The notes: generated by a model not told the origin, from the letters alone. A stretch of 64,000 nt of DNA from Ariolimax columbianus (GCA_036924085.1 JAVGWX010000019.1:3732641-3796640); one strand, 5' to 3'. Positions 45,556 to 57,485 are shown, counted from the stretch's first letter. Program-made: numbers and translations.

Positions 45556-45785
45556 TATCATAGTTTGCAGCGAAGCTGCAATATTTGCGTTTTTTTACTT
45601 GGCACATACGGATTTGACACGGTACAGTTTTAGGACCAAGTCTCCTCTTCTAGCGTTATTCATACAGCCAGGCTGCACGAGTGCAGCCTGCTTCTAGGGC
45701 CATCACTTGGAGGCGGGATAGGGTCTTGGACAGTTTTTGGTTTCTAACTCTGACACAAACAGTCGGCTTTGATTCGGTCAATATA
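45556..45785 (-). mobile_element. Diverged family A element
   Basis: TCATAGTTTGCAGCGAAGCT, AATATTTGCGTTTTTTTACT, CAGGCTGCACGAGTGCAGCC and GGGTCTTGGACAGTTTTTGG align in order with inverted family A at 17.5-17.7 kb. Confidence 0.55.
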
Positions 45786-45811
45786 CTGACATCTTATTCA
45801 CATCTTCGTCA

Positions 45812-46530
45812 AACCCGGTACTGGATTCTCTTCGCCAAACCCGGTACTGGATCATCTCTGCCAACCCCGGTACTGGATCCTCTCTGTTAACCCCGGTACT
45901 GGATCATCTCTGTCAACCCAAGTACTTGATCATCTCTGTCAACCCCGGTACTGGATCAGCTCTGTCAACCCCGGTACTGGATCCTCTCTGTTAACCCAAG
46001 TACTGGATCATCTCTGTCAACCCCGGTACTGGATCAGCTCTGTCAACCCCGGTACTGGATCCTCTCTGTTAACCCAAGTACTGGATCATCTATGCCAACC
46101 CCGGTACTGGATCATCTCTGTCAACCCAAGTACTGGATCAGCTCTGTCAACCCAAGTACTGGATCAGCTCTGTCAACCCAAATGCTGGATCAGCTCTTTC
46201 AACGCCGGTACTGGATCAGCTCTGTCAACCCATGTACTGGATCTTCTCTGTCAACCCATGTACTGGATCATCTGTCAACCCAGGTACTGGATCCTCTCTG
46301 TCAACCCAGGTACTGGATCTTCTCCACCAACCCAGGTACTGGATCATCTCTTTCAACCCAGGTACTGGATCCTCTCTGTTAACCCAGGTACTGGATCCTC
46401 TCTGTCAACCTAGGTACTGGATCCTCTCCACCAACCCAGGTACTGGATCCGCTCCACCAACCCAGGTACTGAGTCCGCTCCACCAACCCAGGTACTGGAT
46501 CCGCTCCATCAACCCAGGTACTGGATCCAC
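45812..46530. repeat. 26-bp tandem array, about 28 copies
   Basis: Unit CCGGTACTGGATCATCTCTG plus TCAACC, grading from CCCCGGTAC on the left to CCCAGGTAC on the right. 46531-47044 is unassigned. Confidence 0.95.
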
Positions 46531-47044
46531 CTCGAATTACCGGAACGCTCCAATCTAAACAGTTACAAATAACTACATAGACACACTATTACAACTAGGA
46601 AAAGAAAATGAAGCCATGAAGTGAAATGACCACCCGACCTCATAACAAACATGCAGCTTAGTACAACGATCAAATACAAGATTGCCCAGCCAGCAGCTAT
46701 TGTCGTGAGACTGTCCTTACCTTTGATAATAATTGCGAAGAGAAGTGCACAAGTGTTTCTGTTTCACTCCATCGATGACCTTAATGTACAATAAAAGCTA
46801 ATAAAAGACATTTGTGTTGAAGCAGAAAGCCTTCATTTGCCTGCCCTGATTAAACGTCTCTTCGATCGATACATGTTCCGAGCATTATCTGTGTGCTCAA
46901 ACGCCCCGCCTAAGGGGAAAGCTTATAATAGGATTTTCTTGTGCTGTAGAAGGAAACATTGTGTTTGAAAACAAACATGACTTCCCTTGTTCTAACCAAA
47001 TATTTGAATTTCAACGGAACTGTGTCAACGGAATATTTGTTGTA

Positions 47045-47668
47045 TCAATCGGAATGTTGGTTGTGTGAAGGTAAATTGTGGTTGTATCAATCGGAATATT
47101 GGGTGTATCAACGGGTATGTTGGTCGAATCAATGTGAATGTTGGTTTATCAAGGTGAATGTTGATTTTTCTTAGCGCAATGCTGGTTTTTATCAGGGAAG
47201 CTATTGGATTTATCAGACATAATGTTAGTTGTATCAATATGAATGTTGGTTGTATCAATAGACAAATAAGTTGTATCAATAGAAAAGTTAGTTGTATCAA
47301 TATGAATGTTAGTTGTATCAATATGAATGTTGGTTGTATCAAGATGAATGTTGGTTGTATCAATAGAAAAGTTAGTTGTATCAATATGAATGTTGGTTGT
47401 ATCAATATGAATGTTGGTTGTATCAAGATGAATGTTGGTTGTATCAATAGAAAAGTTAGTTTTATCAATATGAATGTTGATTGTATCAAGGTGAATGGTG
47501 ATTGTATCAAGGTGAATGTTGGTTGTATTAAAGTGAATGTTGGTTGTATTCAGGTGAATACTGGTTGTATTAAGGTGAAAGTTGGTTGTATTCAGGTGAA
47601 TGTTGGATATATCAAATGAGAGTTGGATGTATCAAGGTGAATATTGGTTGTCTCAAGGTGAATGTTGA
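47045..47668. repeat. 21-bp tandem array, about 28 copies
   Basis: Unit GAATGTTGGTTGTATCAATA plus T. Opposing ORFs of 153 and 161 codons (NVGCINM and ILIQPTF repeats) come from the 21-bp period. 47669-48076 is unassigned. Confidence 0.95.
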
Positions 47669-48067
47669 TGTTCGCACAAAATAGTTATTGTTAAAACAAA
47701 ACTAAAATATTGAGGGTGTATTGCAAATATTGATGTTTTGTAACATGGAATCCATTTCACAGACTCATATGTATCACTTTTGTTCTGCCTTCTCAGACAT
47801 TGCAACTTGTTGGAATCTTTGAATGATTAAACATTGATTGCCCGGACTACATAATCCAACAGAAAGCCCCTGACTGATTTAATCATGTCACATTATCCTT
47901 ATATAATGTCCTCACAGTATGCTGTCACGGCAAGAGTTTCAATTTTCGAATGACCTTTAATCCCCGCACGATAAAAGCCAGTATATTGACACAAGCACCA
48001 ACTTGGTTGAAGTACGTACGTCTCCAATCCATACGCGACACGATAATAAGTTGCACAGAAAACGGAA

Positions 48068-48076
<9 letters not shown>

Positions 48077-48118
<42 letters not shown>

Positions 48119-48124
48119 TATAAT
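48077..48124. repeat. (AT)n microsatellite
   Basis: About 17 AT units followed by AAAATATATATAAT. Confidence 0.95.
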
Positions 48125-48472
48125 CCTACAAAACAATATGATATACTAGAAGAATCAACATGGCGACATTACAGATAATTCAGCAATACGAACACAGACA
48201 CACACAAATCCAAATATAACGATACAATTGACAGTCCAGCAAAAACACAAAAAGGACAACCCAACAGAATGACCAACATATTTTATTTTTATAATGCAAG
48301 AAAACGACCAAAATCATAGTCCAGTGAAGCGAGAAATTGAAGTCCAATATGGCAACTAAATTGTCTTTCAATGAGACACCATATATTGTCGAACAAAACA
48401 ACAAAATACCGATTCTATCAAAAAACATCTGACAGAAGTGTATTTGCGCTCCATCCCTTGCGGTTTTTCATA

Positions 48473-48520
48473 TTGTTGTGTAATGCGCACAATGAGTATG
48501 TTTACTCTTGTGTGCGCTCT
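48473..48520 (+). mobile_element. Family B 5' fragment
   Basis: TTGTTGTGTAATGCGCACAA, TGAGTATGTTTACTCTTGTG, TGCGCTCTGA matches the first 50 bases of the 56.4-kb copy. 48125-48472 is otherwise unassigned. Confidence 0.55.
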
Positions 48521-48594
48521 GACTCCCTCACGATAAAGGCCAACATATTAACACAATCACCATACATTTGCTGTGGGACAGTGGTTCTGTTCTA

Positions 48595-48845
48595 ACTGTG
48601 ACATGGCATAACACTATCCATGGTTAAGTGGTTTGTTTAGAGCAGCACAGGCGGCGGTTCTGGGTTGATCCAGTGTTTCAGTCTATTAAGATGGACACTC
48701 ACATCGGTTAACCACCCTTCGTAAGCTCCAACGCTGTGGAGTATTAAGCTGCTCGAGCCTAGCCCGCTAAGCAGGAAACCTTCCTCTCGACTACATCCAG
48801 CTCATACCAGAGCTGAGACCTGCACAGGGGTATCTGCCCTTGTAG
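48595..48845 (+). mobile_element. Dispersed family E, copy 2, possible SINE
   Basis: The 5' part has CCATGGTTAAGTGGTTTG (box A position) and GGTTCTGGGTTGATCCAGTG (box B position), suggesting a tRNA-derived head. The body matches the reverse complement of 22830-23100. A family A element follows directly. Confidence 0.6.
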
Positions 48846-49217
48846 AAGTACTTCTTCTTCTTCGTTCGTTCTCAATCTCCCACTACCAAACCATGAAAGG
48901 GCTTAAGTAGCGGAATATAGTCCAGAGAACGGATTGCGTTGTGTCGTAGTTAACCGCTTGGCTGTGATATTTGCACCTTTCGGTCCAACACATCCGACTT
49001 TAGCAAGCATTTTTTGAGTACCGGGTTAGCATTCCCTCTTCGATCCCTTCTCCTTAGCCAGTATGCCCTGCTGCAGCCTGTTATCCAGGATCATCGCGTG
49101 AAGGTGTAGAAGGGTCTTGGCAGCTATGGTTCGCTGGCCCTGACGCTAGCAGTCAGCTATTGGTCGCTGACCACTGCAGCTCATGCGCTGCTCAGCATCT
49201 TGATCCCAAAGAAGTAC
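48844..49217 (-). mobile_element. Family A element, copy 3, with target-site duplication
   Basis: The element occupies 48852-49209 and is flanked by AGAAGTAC at 48844-48851 and 49210-49217. On the minus strand it ends GGGAGATTGAGAACGAACGA followed by (AGA)n, so this copy shows a GAA-type tail. It is close to the 17.4-kb copy along its whole length. Confidence 0.85.
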
Positions 49218-49464
49218 AAGTCGACTAAGAACCATACAGTTTGAGTCAGTTATGACCTTTATCCACGCGTAACCATTTGATCTAAGAATTTCTAGTTCCG
49301 TAAAATATCTGCACCAATTAATCAGATCTCGGAGAACGTTATCTTGTTCATTCTCTAGTTTGAGTCAGTTTTCTCGCTGCCGCCTATGTATGGCTTTTTG
49401 CTATTTCGGTCATATCAAGTGTCATGACAGACTTGAAAAGCAGTTCGGGACGGCATTGTTCGCA

Positions 49465-50190
49465 TCTCACATTCCCCATTTCCCATCTCCAAATTCACAT
49501 CTCCCATTTGATATAATCCCTTTCCCATTTTCAATTTTTTTCAACCATCTCCGAGTTTCGATCTCAATTTCCCACCTCCAATCTCCCATTTGCCATCTCC
49601 CATTCCCAAAACTCCCATTTCCCATCTTGTATTCCCCATATTTTCCCTCTCTCATTTCCCATCTCCCTTTTCAAAATCTCAAATTTCCCATCTCCAATCT
49701 CCCATCTCCAATTTTTCATTTTCAATTTCCCATCTTCAATTTCCCATCTTTCATTTTCTATTTCACATTCCCTATTTGCATTCTACCATATCCAATTTCA
49801 TATTTTCCTTCCCCCATTTCCCATCTCCCCTGTCCAACCTTCCATGTCATATTTGCAATATTGCATCTCCCATTTCCCATCTACCCATCCCATTCACTAT
49901 TCTTACCACCTCAAAATTATCATCTTCCATTCCCAATGTTCACTTTTTAAACACACATCTCTCACGTCCTATCTCCTTTTATCAATCTCCCATCCCCTTT
50001 AAAATGACTAATCTCCTATTTCCAAATTTCCATCTCCTATCTTTCAGTTCCCATCTCCCATTTCTTATCTCCCATTTCATATCTCCAATAATTATCTCCA
50101 ATTTCCCACCTCCCATTTTTCATCTCCCATTTTCCATCTCCAATCTCCCATTTTTCATCTCCCATTTTCCATCTCCCATCGTCCATTTTC
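49465..50190. repeat. Irregular (CCCATYTC)n pyrimidine-rich array
   Basis: TCCCATTTCCCATCTCCAAT-type phrases with no fixed period; likely a decayed hexamer or octamer array. Plus ORFs of 196 and 224 codons are artefacts. Confidence 0.85.
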
Positions 50191-50404
50191 CGGTACTATA
50201 TTTAAAAGACAGAAGATTTTGGCCTGTATCAGTGTTTGACCCTCTATTTGTTTGTATCTGTTAAGTAGATCTCAGGTCTACTTGGCTAATTATCATACTT
50301 TCCGTCCTCTCAATCTTAGTGTCGAGATCGTGAAATTGACTTTTGTTCTTTCCTTAAATCATCAAGTCGTGTAGTTCTTATTCTGCCAATTGATCAATAT
50401 CACC

Positions 50405-51440
50405 CATACATCTGATATGATACATTGTTACTCAACCGCCCTTTTTTTTTTTTTTTTTTATTTTTTTTTATTTGCGTTAGCCTTATTTCTCTAATCCCCA
50501 AGACGGTGTGCGTTGCAACGTGGTTTTTTGTTCTGCGCCGTTCGGCCCAGTGCATCCGACTTCAGCATGCATTTTCTAAGGGTTTGCTTCCTTGGTGTAA
50601 CGGCCAGTGCTGCTATGGGGATCGAACACAGTGCCTTCGTGTTGTGAGCCGTGCCACTTAACCACTAGGCCTCGCCGTCCCCACTCCACCGATATGATAT
50701 AGTAATACTCCACCGATATGATATCTTATTACTCCACCGAAAAGATATCTTATTACACCACCGATATGATATATTGTTGCTCCACCGAAAAGATATCTTA
50801 TTACTCAACCGCTATGATATCCTGTTTTACACCGATATGATATCTTATTACTTCAACGATATGATATCTTGTTTTCCGCCGATATGATATCTAATTACTC
50901 CACTGATATGATATCTTGTTACTCCACCGATATGACATCTTGTTTTCAACCGATATGATATCTTATTACTCCACCGAAAGGATATCTCATTACTCCACCG
51001 AAAAGACATCTTATTACTCTACCGAAAAGATATCTTATTACTCCACCGAAAAGATATATTATTACTCGGCTGACATGATATATTATTATTCCACCGATAT
51101 GATATCTTGTTTTCCACGGATATTATCTTTTTTTTCCATCGATATGATATCTTATTACTGCACCGATATGATATCGTGTTTTCCACCGATATGATATCTT
51201 ATTACTCCACCGATATGATATATTTTTTTCCACCGATATGATATCTTATTACTCCACCGATTTGATATCTTGTTGCTTCACCGATATGATATCTTGTTTT
51301 CCACCGATATGATATCTAGTTACTCCACCGATATGATATCTTGTTACTCCACCGATATGATATCTTGTTACTCCACCGATATGATATATTGTTGCTCCAC
51401 CGATATGATATCATTTTACTCCATCGATATGATACCCTGG
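50405..51440. repeat. 24-bp tandem array, interrupted by a SINE
   Basis: Unit CCACCGATATGATATCTTGT plus TACT, with an AAAAGATATC variant cluster near 50.97-51.06 kb. About 32 units. The S1 SINE at 50439-50682 lies after the first one or two units. Confidence 0.93.
50430..50691 (-). mobile_element. tRNA-derived SINE (family S1), copy 2, inside the 24-bp array
   Basis: On the minus strand from 50682: GGGGACGGCGAGGCCTAGTG, GTTAAGTGGCACGG (box A), CTGTGTTCGATCCCC (box B), the core ATGCATGCTGAAGTCGGATG, CACTGGGCCGAACGGCGCAG, and a 3' tail AATAAGGCTAACGCAAATAA followed by poly-A (the T run from 50442). ACTCAACCG (50430-50438) and ACTCCACCG (50683-50691) flank it as a 9-bp duplication with one mismatch. 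This is the best-preserved head among the three copies. Confidence 0.88.
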
Positions 51441-51712
51441 CAATGCGTCTGCCGAAATAATGTGCTAGACATAACACAAATCCTTGTCGCCCCACTGCTC
51501 CCCCCCCCCACCCCCACCCTCCACTGACATCAACATTTGGTGCGCAAAGTCTGCCGTGCCGTATTGCGGCGTTTAACTCCCTGTACAGGTTACTGTATCC
51601 GCCCAACCATACCTCTGTTTTCCAAGCATGCGATTAGTTTCTCATGTTGGGCTTTGTCAAAGGCCTGATTGTGTCTATAAAGCACATACGATGTATTTTT
51701 TATGTACGTTTA
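51431..51712 (-). pseudogene. LINE RT motif A/B remnant
   Basis: The minus strand from 51706 reads YIVCALYRHNQAFDKAQHEK, LIACLE, matching motif A CFIDYxKAFDxVxHExLIxxL with the first Asp lost; then in a shifted frame GYSNLYRELNAAIRHGR; then, after a G-rich expansion, VGRQGFVLCLAHYFGRRI, matching motif B GVRQGCVLSPLLFN. The 24-bp array begins immediately beyond. Dead. Confidence 0.55.
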
Positions 51713-52099
51713 TATATATATGTTTGCCTATCAGGCTAATGATGAGTTAATCCATCGTGCTGCCTATCTGCACTAGTTATGTATACATGTTTATTTCATC
51801 AGATTGATTGTATCCACTCTGGATTGTATCCACTCCGGATTGTGATCACATACTTCAGTAACCATTTTCCATATCGAAATATGGATCGTCTATAGCAAAG
51901 CGGCCTGCATACCGACCTCATTAGTTTCTGTTAATGGACTTTCATATAACCGGACAATCTGTTGCTATTCTTCGGACAATCCATAATACTTCTCTAGTAC
52001 ATGTAACCGAGAGTTACCAAAGGAGGGAGGAAGGGGGAGGCGTAGATATCGTAAAATCGCTGGAAAGTACAACACAACAACGCGTTGTTTTTAGAATGA
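51713..52099. other. Unassigned sequence
   Basis: TTGTATCCACTCYGGATTG is duplicated near 51.81-51.84 kb; nothing else recognised. Confidence 0.5.
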
Positions 52100-52300
52100 G
52101 CAAAGAAGGAGGAGGAAAAAGGAGGAGGATGAGGTGAAGAAAAAGAAGAAGAAGAAGAAGAAGAAGAAGAGGAAGAAAAATAAGAATAAAAATAAGAATA
52201 AAAAGAAGAAGGAAGAAGAAGAAGAAAGAAGAACAAGAGGAAAAAGAAGATGAAGAAGAAGAAGTAGAAGATTAGGACGAAGAAGAAGAAGAAGACCTAA
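52100..52300. repeat. (GAA)n/(GGA)n purine microsatellite
   Basis: Long GAAGAAGAA and GGAAGAA strings on plus. 52301-52851 shows nothing I recognise. Confidence 0.95.
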
Positions 52301-52851
52301 CCACCCAAATATGTCGTACAAGAAAAGTAATGAAGATTGTGCATGGAGCTAGCAACGTCATTATGTGAAATCATTGGCATTAAAATCATCATTACAGATT
52401 CTTGAGTACAGGCTTCCTGTCAGGTGGCAGGCAGGTGCAATGCTGGCCCTATGCCTCAACGGGAGCAAAAAGTAGAAACGATGACGGACATGTATGTTAT
52501 ATTATTCTTAACGTCAAATGAATGAATGTTTTATTGATCAATTTCTGATGAGAATTACTATTGAAACACGGCCACTGGGTGCATAGTTTAAAAGAGACAC
52601 ACTTATGCTATTCTCTCTATCTTCAAATCATCAAAGAAAGACGTTCTTAGCGTTCTTTCAATTGTGTTGATGATCTAGTCCTTGGAGGCAGTTTCGTTTG
52701 AATTTTAATTATGTTTCTTTGTAATGCAAAATCCTTTCTGAGTTATCAGGAGCGTGTTATTTCTTCAATTTCAGGAAGTTCATCCTCGGTAGCTATCCTT
52801 TCAGCATTATGGGATAATCAGTTTGATGGATCCATTTGGCTTCGGTCATTG

Positions 52852-52932
52852 ACGTTCTCTCTCTCCCTCTCTCTCTCGTTTTCTCTGTCTCTACCTCTAT
52901 CTCTTTCCCTGTCTCTGTCTCAATCTCTTGCA
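52852..52932. repeat. (TC)n microsatellite
   Basis: TCTCTCTCCCTCTCTCTCTC and following CTGTCTC repeats; a short (ATTG)n run occurs at about 53060. Confidence 0.93.
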
Positions 52933-53497
52933 CTGTGAGACATGCCCTTGAGAAAAATGTAAAGGTAAGCCTTCCTCGACGGATTATGCAGGGCGTGACC
53001 TTGAACAATCCGGGATTAGAATGGACAAATCTGGGTTATACTGTTTGATAAAATGGCTTATTGATTGATTGATTGATCTGCTATCAACAGATGCTAAGTG
53101 AGGACAGATAGAATGCGCTGTAGATTGAAATAAATTAATACCACTTTAATTATGTTCGAATGCATGATCGATGAAAAGATACAAAAAACAATAATAGAGC
53201 GTGATATAAGCAAGTGATAAATTTAGCCACAAGAAACTCAGCAGGTCCTCACACTCTGTACACAAGATGGACAGAACGGACTGATACATATGTCAGTGGT
53301 GAAATTGTGGCCTTTAGCATTGGGGATTTAGTGTGAGGTGACCTGTTTGTATCAGGTATCAACATTCTTCCCAGTTAGGGTGACCTCATAGACATGGCAC
53401 GTGGCTAAGGATATCACATCCAGACTGTAGGCCTTAGCGAGTCTGTCCGTGCACACTGCCTGTTAGGGTGGCTAGCAGTGATGGCTGACACAGATGT

Positions 53498-53513
53498 GGG
53501 GGGGGGGGGGGGG
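53498..53513. repeat. Poly-G run of 16
   Basis: GTG16CGG context. The surrounding 53081-53719 is otherwise unassigned. Confidence 0.95.
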
Positions 53514-53719
53514 CGGAGGAGGAACAGGACAACAACCAACACAGCCAGGGAGAATGTGGGGATCGAAGGGACACACGCTAAGAAGAAAGCTGGACAGCAT
53601 AACAAGACATGCGCTGAATTTGAAGAGATTAATAGACTATATGAGTAACACTGTAACTTTTCAGACAGTGGGTTGCAGGAGACGAATTATGAGGCTTGTT
53701 TATGGGGCTGGCAAATTTG

Positions 53720-54300
53720 TTCTGGAGGGTTGGTCATAGGAATTGCAACTGTCTCGGAGGGTTGGTCATGGGGCCAGCAGCCCTATCATGGAGGGTTGGT
53801 CATGGGGCCAGCAGCCCTATCATGGAGGGTTGGTCATGGGGCCAGCAGCCTTATCCTGGAGGGTTGGTCATGGGGCCAGCAGCCCTATCATGGAGTGTTG
53901 GTCATGGGGCCAGCAGCCCTATCCTGGAGGGTTGGTCATGGGGCCAGCAGCCATATCATGGAGGGTTGGTCATGGGGCCAGCAGCCCTATCATGGAGGGT
54001 TGGTCATGGGGCCAGCAGCCATATCCTGGAGGGTTGGTCATGGGGCCAGCAGCCCTATCATGGAGGGTTGGTCATGGGGCCAGCAGCCCTATCATGGAGG
54101 GTTGGTCATGGGGCCAGCAGCCATATCCTGGAGGGTTGGTCATGGGGCCAGCAGCCCTATCATGGAGGGTTGGTCATGAGGCCAGCAACCCTATCCTGGA
54201 GGGTTGGTCATGGGGCCAGCAGCCCTATCATGGAGGGTTGAAAATGGCTGGCAACACTATCATGAAGGGTTGGTCATGGAGCCAGCAGCCCTATCATGGT
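53720..54300. repeat. 34-bp tandem array, about 17 copies
   Basis: Unit GGAGGGTTGGTCATGGGGCC plus AGCAGCCCTATCAT. Because 34 is not a multiple of three and the unit lacks stops, all three plus frames stay open (168, 181 and 224 codons) and each cycles through the same three peptides. 54301-54523 is unassigned. Confidence 0.97.
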
Positions 54301-54523
54301 GAAGCTTTGAGCCACATCAACCTCAACAGTTATGGGACAAGTCAGCAAATGTTAAAGGGGCAAGATCTGTTGACACCCTCTGCTCTAAAGGGAGCTGGGA
54401 AAGTTTTGGTTGATTGAAAGGCCTTCTAGAATAATCATGTACCCCCACTGCTCAAATAAACAAAATACAACAAGCAAACGCACAACAATCTTTGCTTCTA
54501 CATTGTTAGCTACATTTGTGAAC

Positions 54524-55240
54524 TACGAGGGGAGTTCAAGTCAAACCAGGACTTTTTTGTTGGGAAAAAAATTTAATTTTTCCAGCAGTCAAAATGCTAT
54601 TTTTTCGATATAATATCCTGCAACGTTTACGCATTTACACCAGTAAGTAATGCGTAAAACGCTTGACCGTAAAGATATGTGTCAGTATGTTTAAACCAAT
54701 CCAGGCCAACCTGTTTCAATTCGTCATCAGTGCTGAAGTGCTGACCTCCCAGAAATGTTTTTAGGAGTCTAAACAAGTGGAAATGGCTTGGAGCGAGGTC
54801 TGGGTTGTAATGTGGATATGGCAAAACCTCCCAGCCGAGTTGCTGCCGATGGCACATAGTGCGAATGAGCTATGAGGTCTAGCGTTATCTTGCAGGAACA
54901 AGCCGCCATTTGTAATCAAACCAGGGCCGTTTGTTCTCCGCAAAGAGTAATGCACATCACTCAATATGCGAAGGTACTGTTGATTGTTGATAGGGGCACC
55001 ACAGAGTAGAAAGACAAAGTGTACCACAATCTGGATATTCCTAGGAATATTATCACTCAGAGATGTACGTCATCCTCTAAAACGTCTACACTATTTAAAT
55101 GTCTGACTGCAGCTGAGTGTCTCATCACCGTAATGTGATTGCAGTCTTCTGTCAACTTTCACAGGTCTCACGCCTTCTTTCACAAGACACGTCATCACAA
55201 CACGCTGTTCCATGCAAGCACTAACAGTGCTGCCCGCCAT
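54524..55240 (-). pseudogene. mariner-like transposase relic with one terminal repeat
   Basis: The right-hand end begins at 54526 after TA with CGAGGGGAGTTCAAGTCAAA, a mariner-type terminus. On the minus strand the N-terminal helix-turn-helix region starts with ATG at 55240 (MEQRVVMTCLVKEGVRPVKV, YGDETLSCSQTF) and breaks off after RTSLSDNIPRN. It jumps straight to the catalytic core: GGLFLQDNARPHSSFAL (second Asp), then in another frame WEVLPYPHYNPDLAPSHFHL (third Asp) and KCVNVAGYYIEKIAF, stop at 54589. The central part with the first catalytic Asp is deleted, and the opposite terminal repeat is not found, so it cannot transpose. Confidence 0.88.
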
Positions 55241-55404
55241 TTTACTTATCAGTCACGTAATTGGCCAATGGCAAACGGGGCACTTAGCAGTAATAAGACC
55301 CACGTGCCCCTAACTAATAATAATAGTTCCAGTACGTTATAATCCATGCAGGTAGAACTAGACAAAAAGTCTCTGTTTGATTTGAGCGCCTCTTGTATGC
55401 TCCT

Positions 55405-55690
55405 TTGTAAACTCACAGACCAGTTATTACATCTGTGATAAATGCCATTCGGTAGATCCACAGACCAGTTTTTGTAATTGTAAACTATGCCCTTCTGTAG
55501 ATCCACAGACCAGTTATTGTAATTGTAAAATATGCCCTTCGGTAGATCCACAGACCAGTTAGTGTAATTCTAAACTATGCCCTTCGGTAGATCAGACCAG
55601 TTATTGTAATTGTAAACTATGCCCTTCGGTAGATCCACAGGCCAGTTATTATATTTGTACCCAACGCCCTTCAGTGACCCCGTGTACCAG
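55405..55690. repeat. 45-bp tandem repeat, about 6-7 copies
   Basis: Unit GTAGATCCACAGACCAGTTA, TTGTAATTGTAAACTATGCC, CTTCG; period checked at 55452 and 55497. 55691-56437 contains nothing recognised. Confidence 0.95.
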
Positions 55691-56437
55691 TTATTTCATG
55701 TGGTCACTTGGTGATGTAAACATTCGTCTATTTTCGATTCTCTTCGTACCATTCCTGCCCTTTCTAGCCAATGGTTACGGAAACTTCTATGAAAATGAGC
55801 ACCATTAGAGAGCTATCGATTTTGTCTCTGAATGATGATATTAGTATCCCCTTCTTAGAAGGAGGTGCCTTTAGAGCTAGAATATTACTTATTATGATAA
55901 TTTCTTCTAAAGTTTAGGTTTATTCTCATGGAGGTTTGTCGGACGTATGTTCTCTCGCTTCACGTACAAGATAAAGAATTTATCTTTTTGTAATATCAGC
56001 GTAATGTCTGCCTGCAGCTGACCCTGACATACATCACATGATGCTGTTATTTGTGCGCAGTCTTCTTCTTGTAATTTTTTTTCTTAAAAATCACATGATG
56101 ACCGCTGTGAGCATGGACCCAGACATCACTTTCAACGATTGTGTACTTGGAATCTGTAGTAAATCATATTACATGATGAGTTTGTAAAAAAACAAAAGTG
56201 AACAAATCTTCATGGGATGATAATTTTGCTAGTCTCATTCCCAAGCTTCTTTAGTAGCTTGTTGGTACTTGATTGCAAAGGTACAGCGGCACAACTCCTT
56301 GATTAAATAGCGTCCTCGGATAATCAATGCTTTATTTATTGATGGCGTAATTCTAGGTCATGTCCATTAAACAGACTATCAAATATGGTCATAATATTAA
56401 ATGATATGCCAGATCAGGCGGCTAAATTCAGGTTACA

Positions 56438-56800
56438 GTTGTTGTTGTTGTTGTTGAATGCCCACATTGAGTAAGTTTACTCTTTTGTGCGCCCTGAAAA
56501 GGACGTTAAGTGGTGGGTTGTAGTAGCATGTTGATGAAGATGAACCGAGGTCCTCCAGGCAGTTGTGCTATGCTTGGCTTTACCTTCGTGGCGCTCACTA
56601 CTACATGGATCACATCGATCCACATCTCGTCAGCCAGGCTGCGTTGAAAACCATATCTTTTCAGGGAACGCTACATGGAAGAGAGATTATGGTTTTGGTC
56701 AGTGTATTGACCCTGACGTGACGTCCTGGTCAGTACTTTGTGCCTGACTAGACTTGCGTCTCAGTTCCCTTCATGTTACAGAGTAGATTGAAGAATCATC
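56438..56800 (+). mobile_element. Family B element, copy 3 (unexpanded)
   Basis: Begins with (GTT)n, then CCCACATTGAGTAAGTTTAC, GTGCGCCCTGAAAAGG, GGTCCTCCAGGCAGTTGTGC, CACTACTACATGGATCACAT, GTCAGCCAGGCTGCG. Near its 3' end TGGTCAGT occurs twice (about 56697 and 56730), the interval being the precursor of the 37-bp array unit at 10 kb. Ends near GAAGAATCATC. 56801-57194 is unassigned. Confidence 0.75.
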
Positions 56801-57194
56801 TTTATTTAAAAAATAATACAGTGGCAGTTGGAAAATGTAATATTAGTCATAACATAAAGATAGATTAAGAAAATAAATTCGAGACAAAAGTACAGTTTAA
56901 CACAACAGATTCTAGCTTAAAAGGGATCGAGTCAACCATTTTGAGAGATGGATTTCTTTTTAAAAGAATTTTATTTGTCAATCCCAAGCGATGATGACGT
57001 CATCTTCAGACGTTTTTTGTATTGATGACGTAACTTGCGTTGCATTTGGATTATAGCGTGGGCGAACTGCGCTGGTCGTCTACCGTACACTCTCGTCCAG
57101 AGATACTTTGAAGTAGTGGCAAGAAGAATAGTTGGGAATACTGAAAGTAACTCAGGAAACATAAACTGTGGTCTTATGTCTCTTGACACTAGGA

Positions 57195-57485
57195 TAATCT
57201 CGATTCAACATAACGACAACATAGACAATACAATATAACGACAACAGAGACAATCCACCATAACGACAACAGAGACAATCCACCATAACGACAACAGAGA
57301 CAATCCACCATAACGACAACAGAGACAATCCACCATAACGAAAACAGAGACAATCCACATAACGACAACAGAGACAATCCACCATAACGACAACAGAGAC
57401 AATCCACATAACGACAACAGAGAAAATCCACCATAACGACAACAGAGACAATCCACCATAACGAAAACAGAGACAATACAACACA
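57195..57485. repeat. 25-bp tandem repeat, about 12 copies
   Basis: Unit ATAACGACAACAGAGACAAT plus CCACC; occasional 24-bp units with CCAC. Minus-strand ORFs of 115-123 codons are artefacts. Confidence 0.95.

Noticed and set aside
53673..54417. Three overlapping plus-strand ORFs of 168-224 codons
   Set aside because: All three frames of a stop-free 34-bp repeat are open and cycle through the same peptides.
56990..57030. TGACGTCATC and TGATGACGTAAC as CRE-like regulatory sites
   Set aside because: No promoter or gene is nearby, and two short matches are expected by chance in a window of this size.
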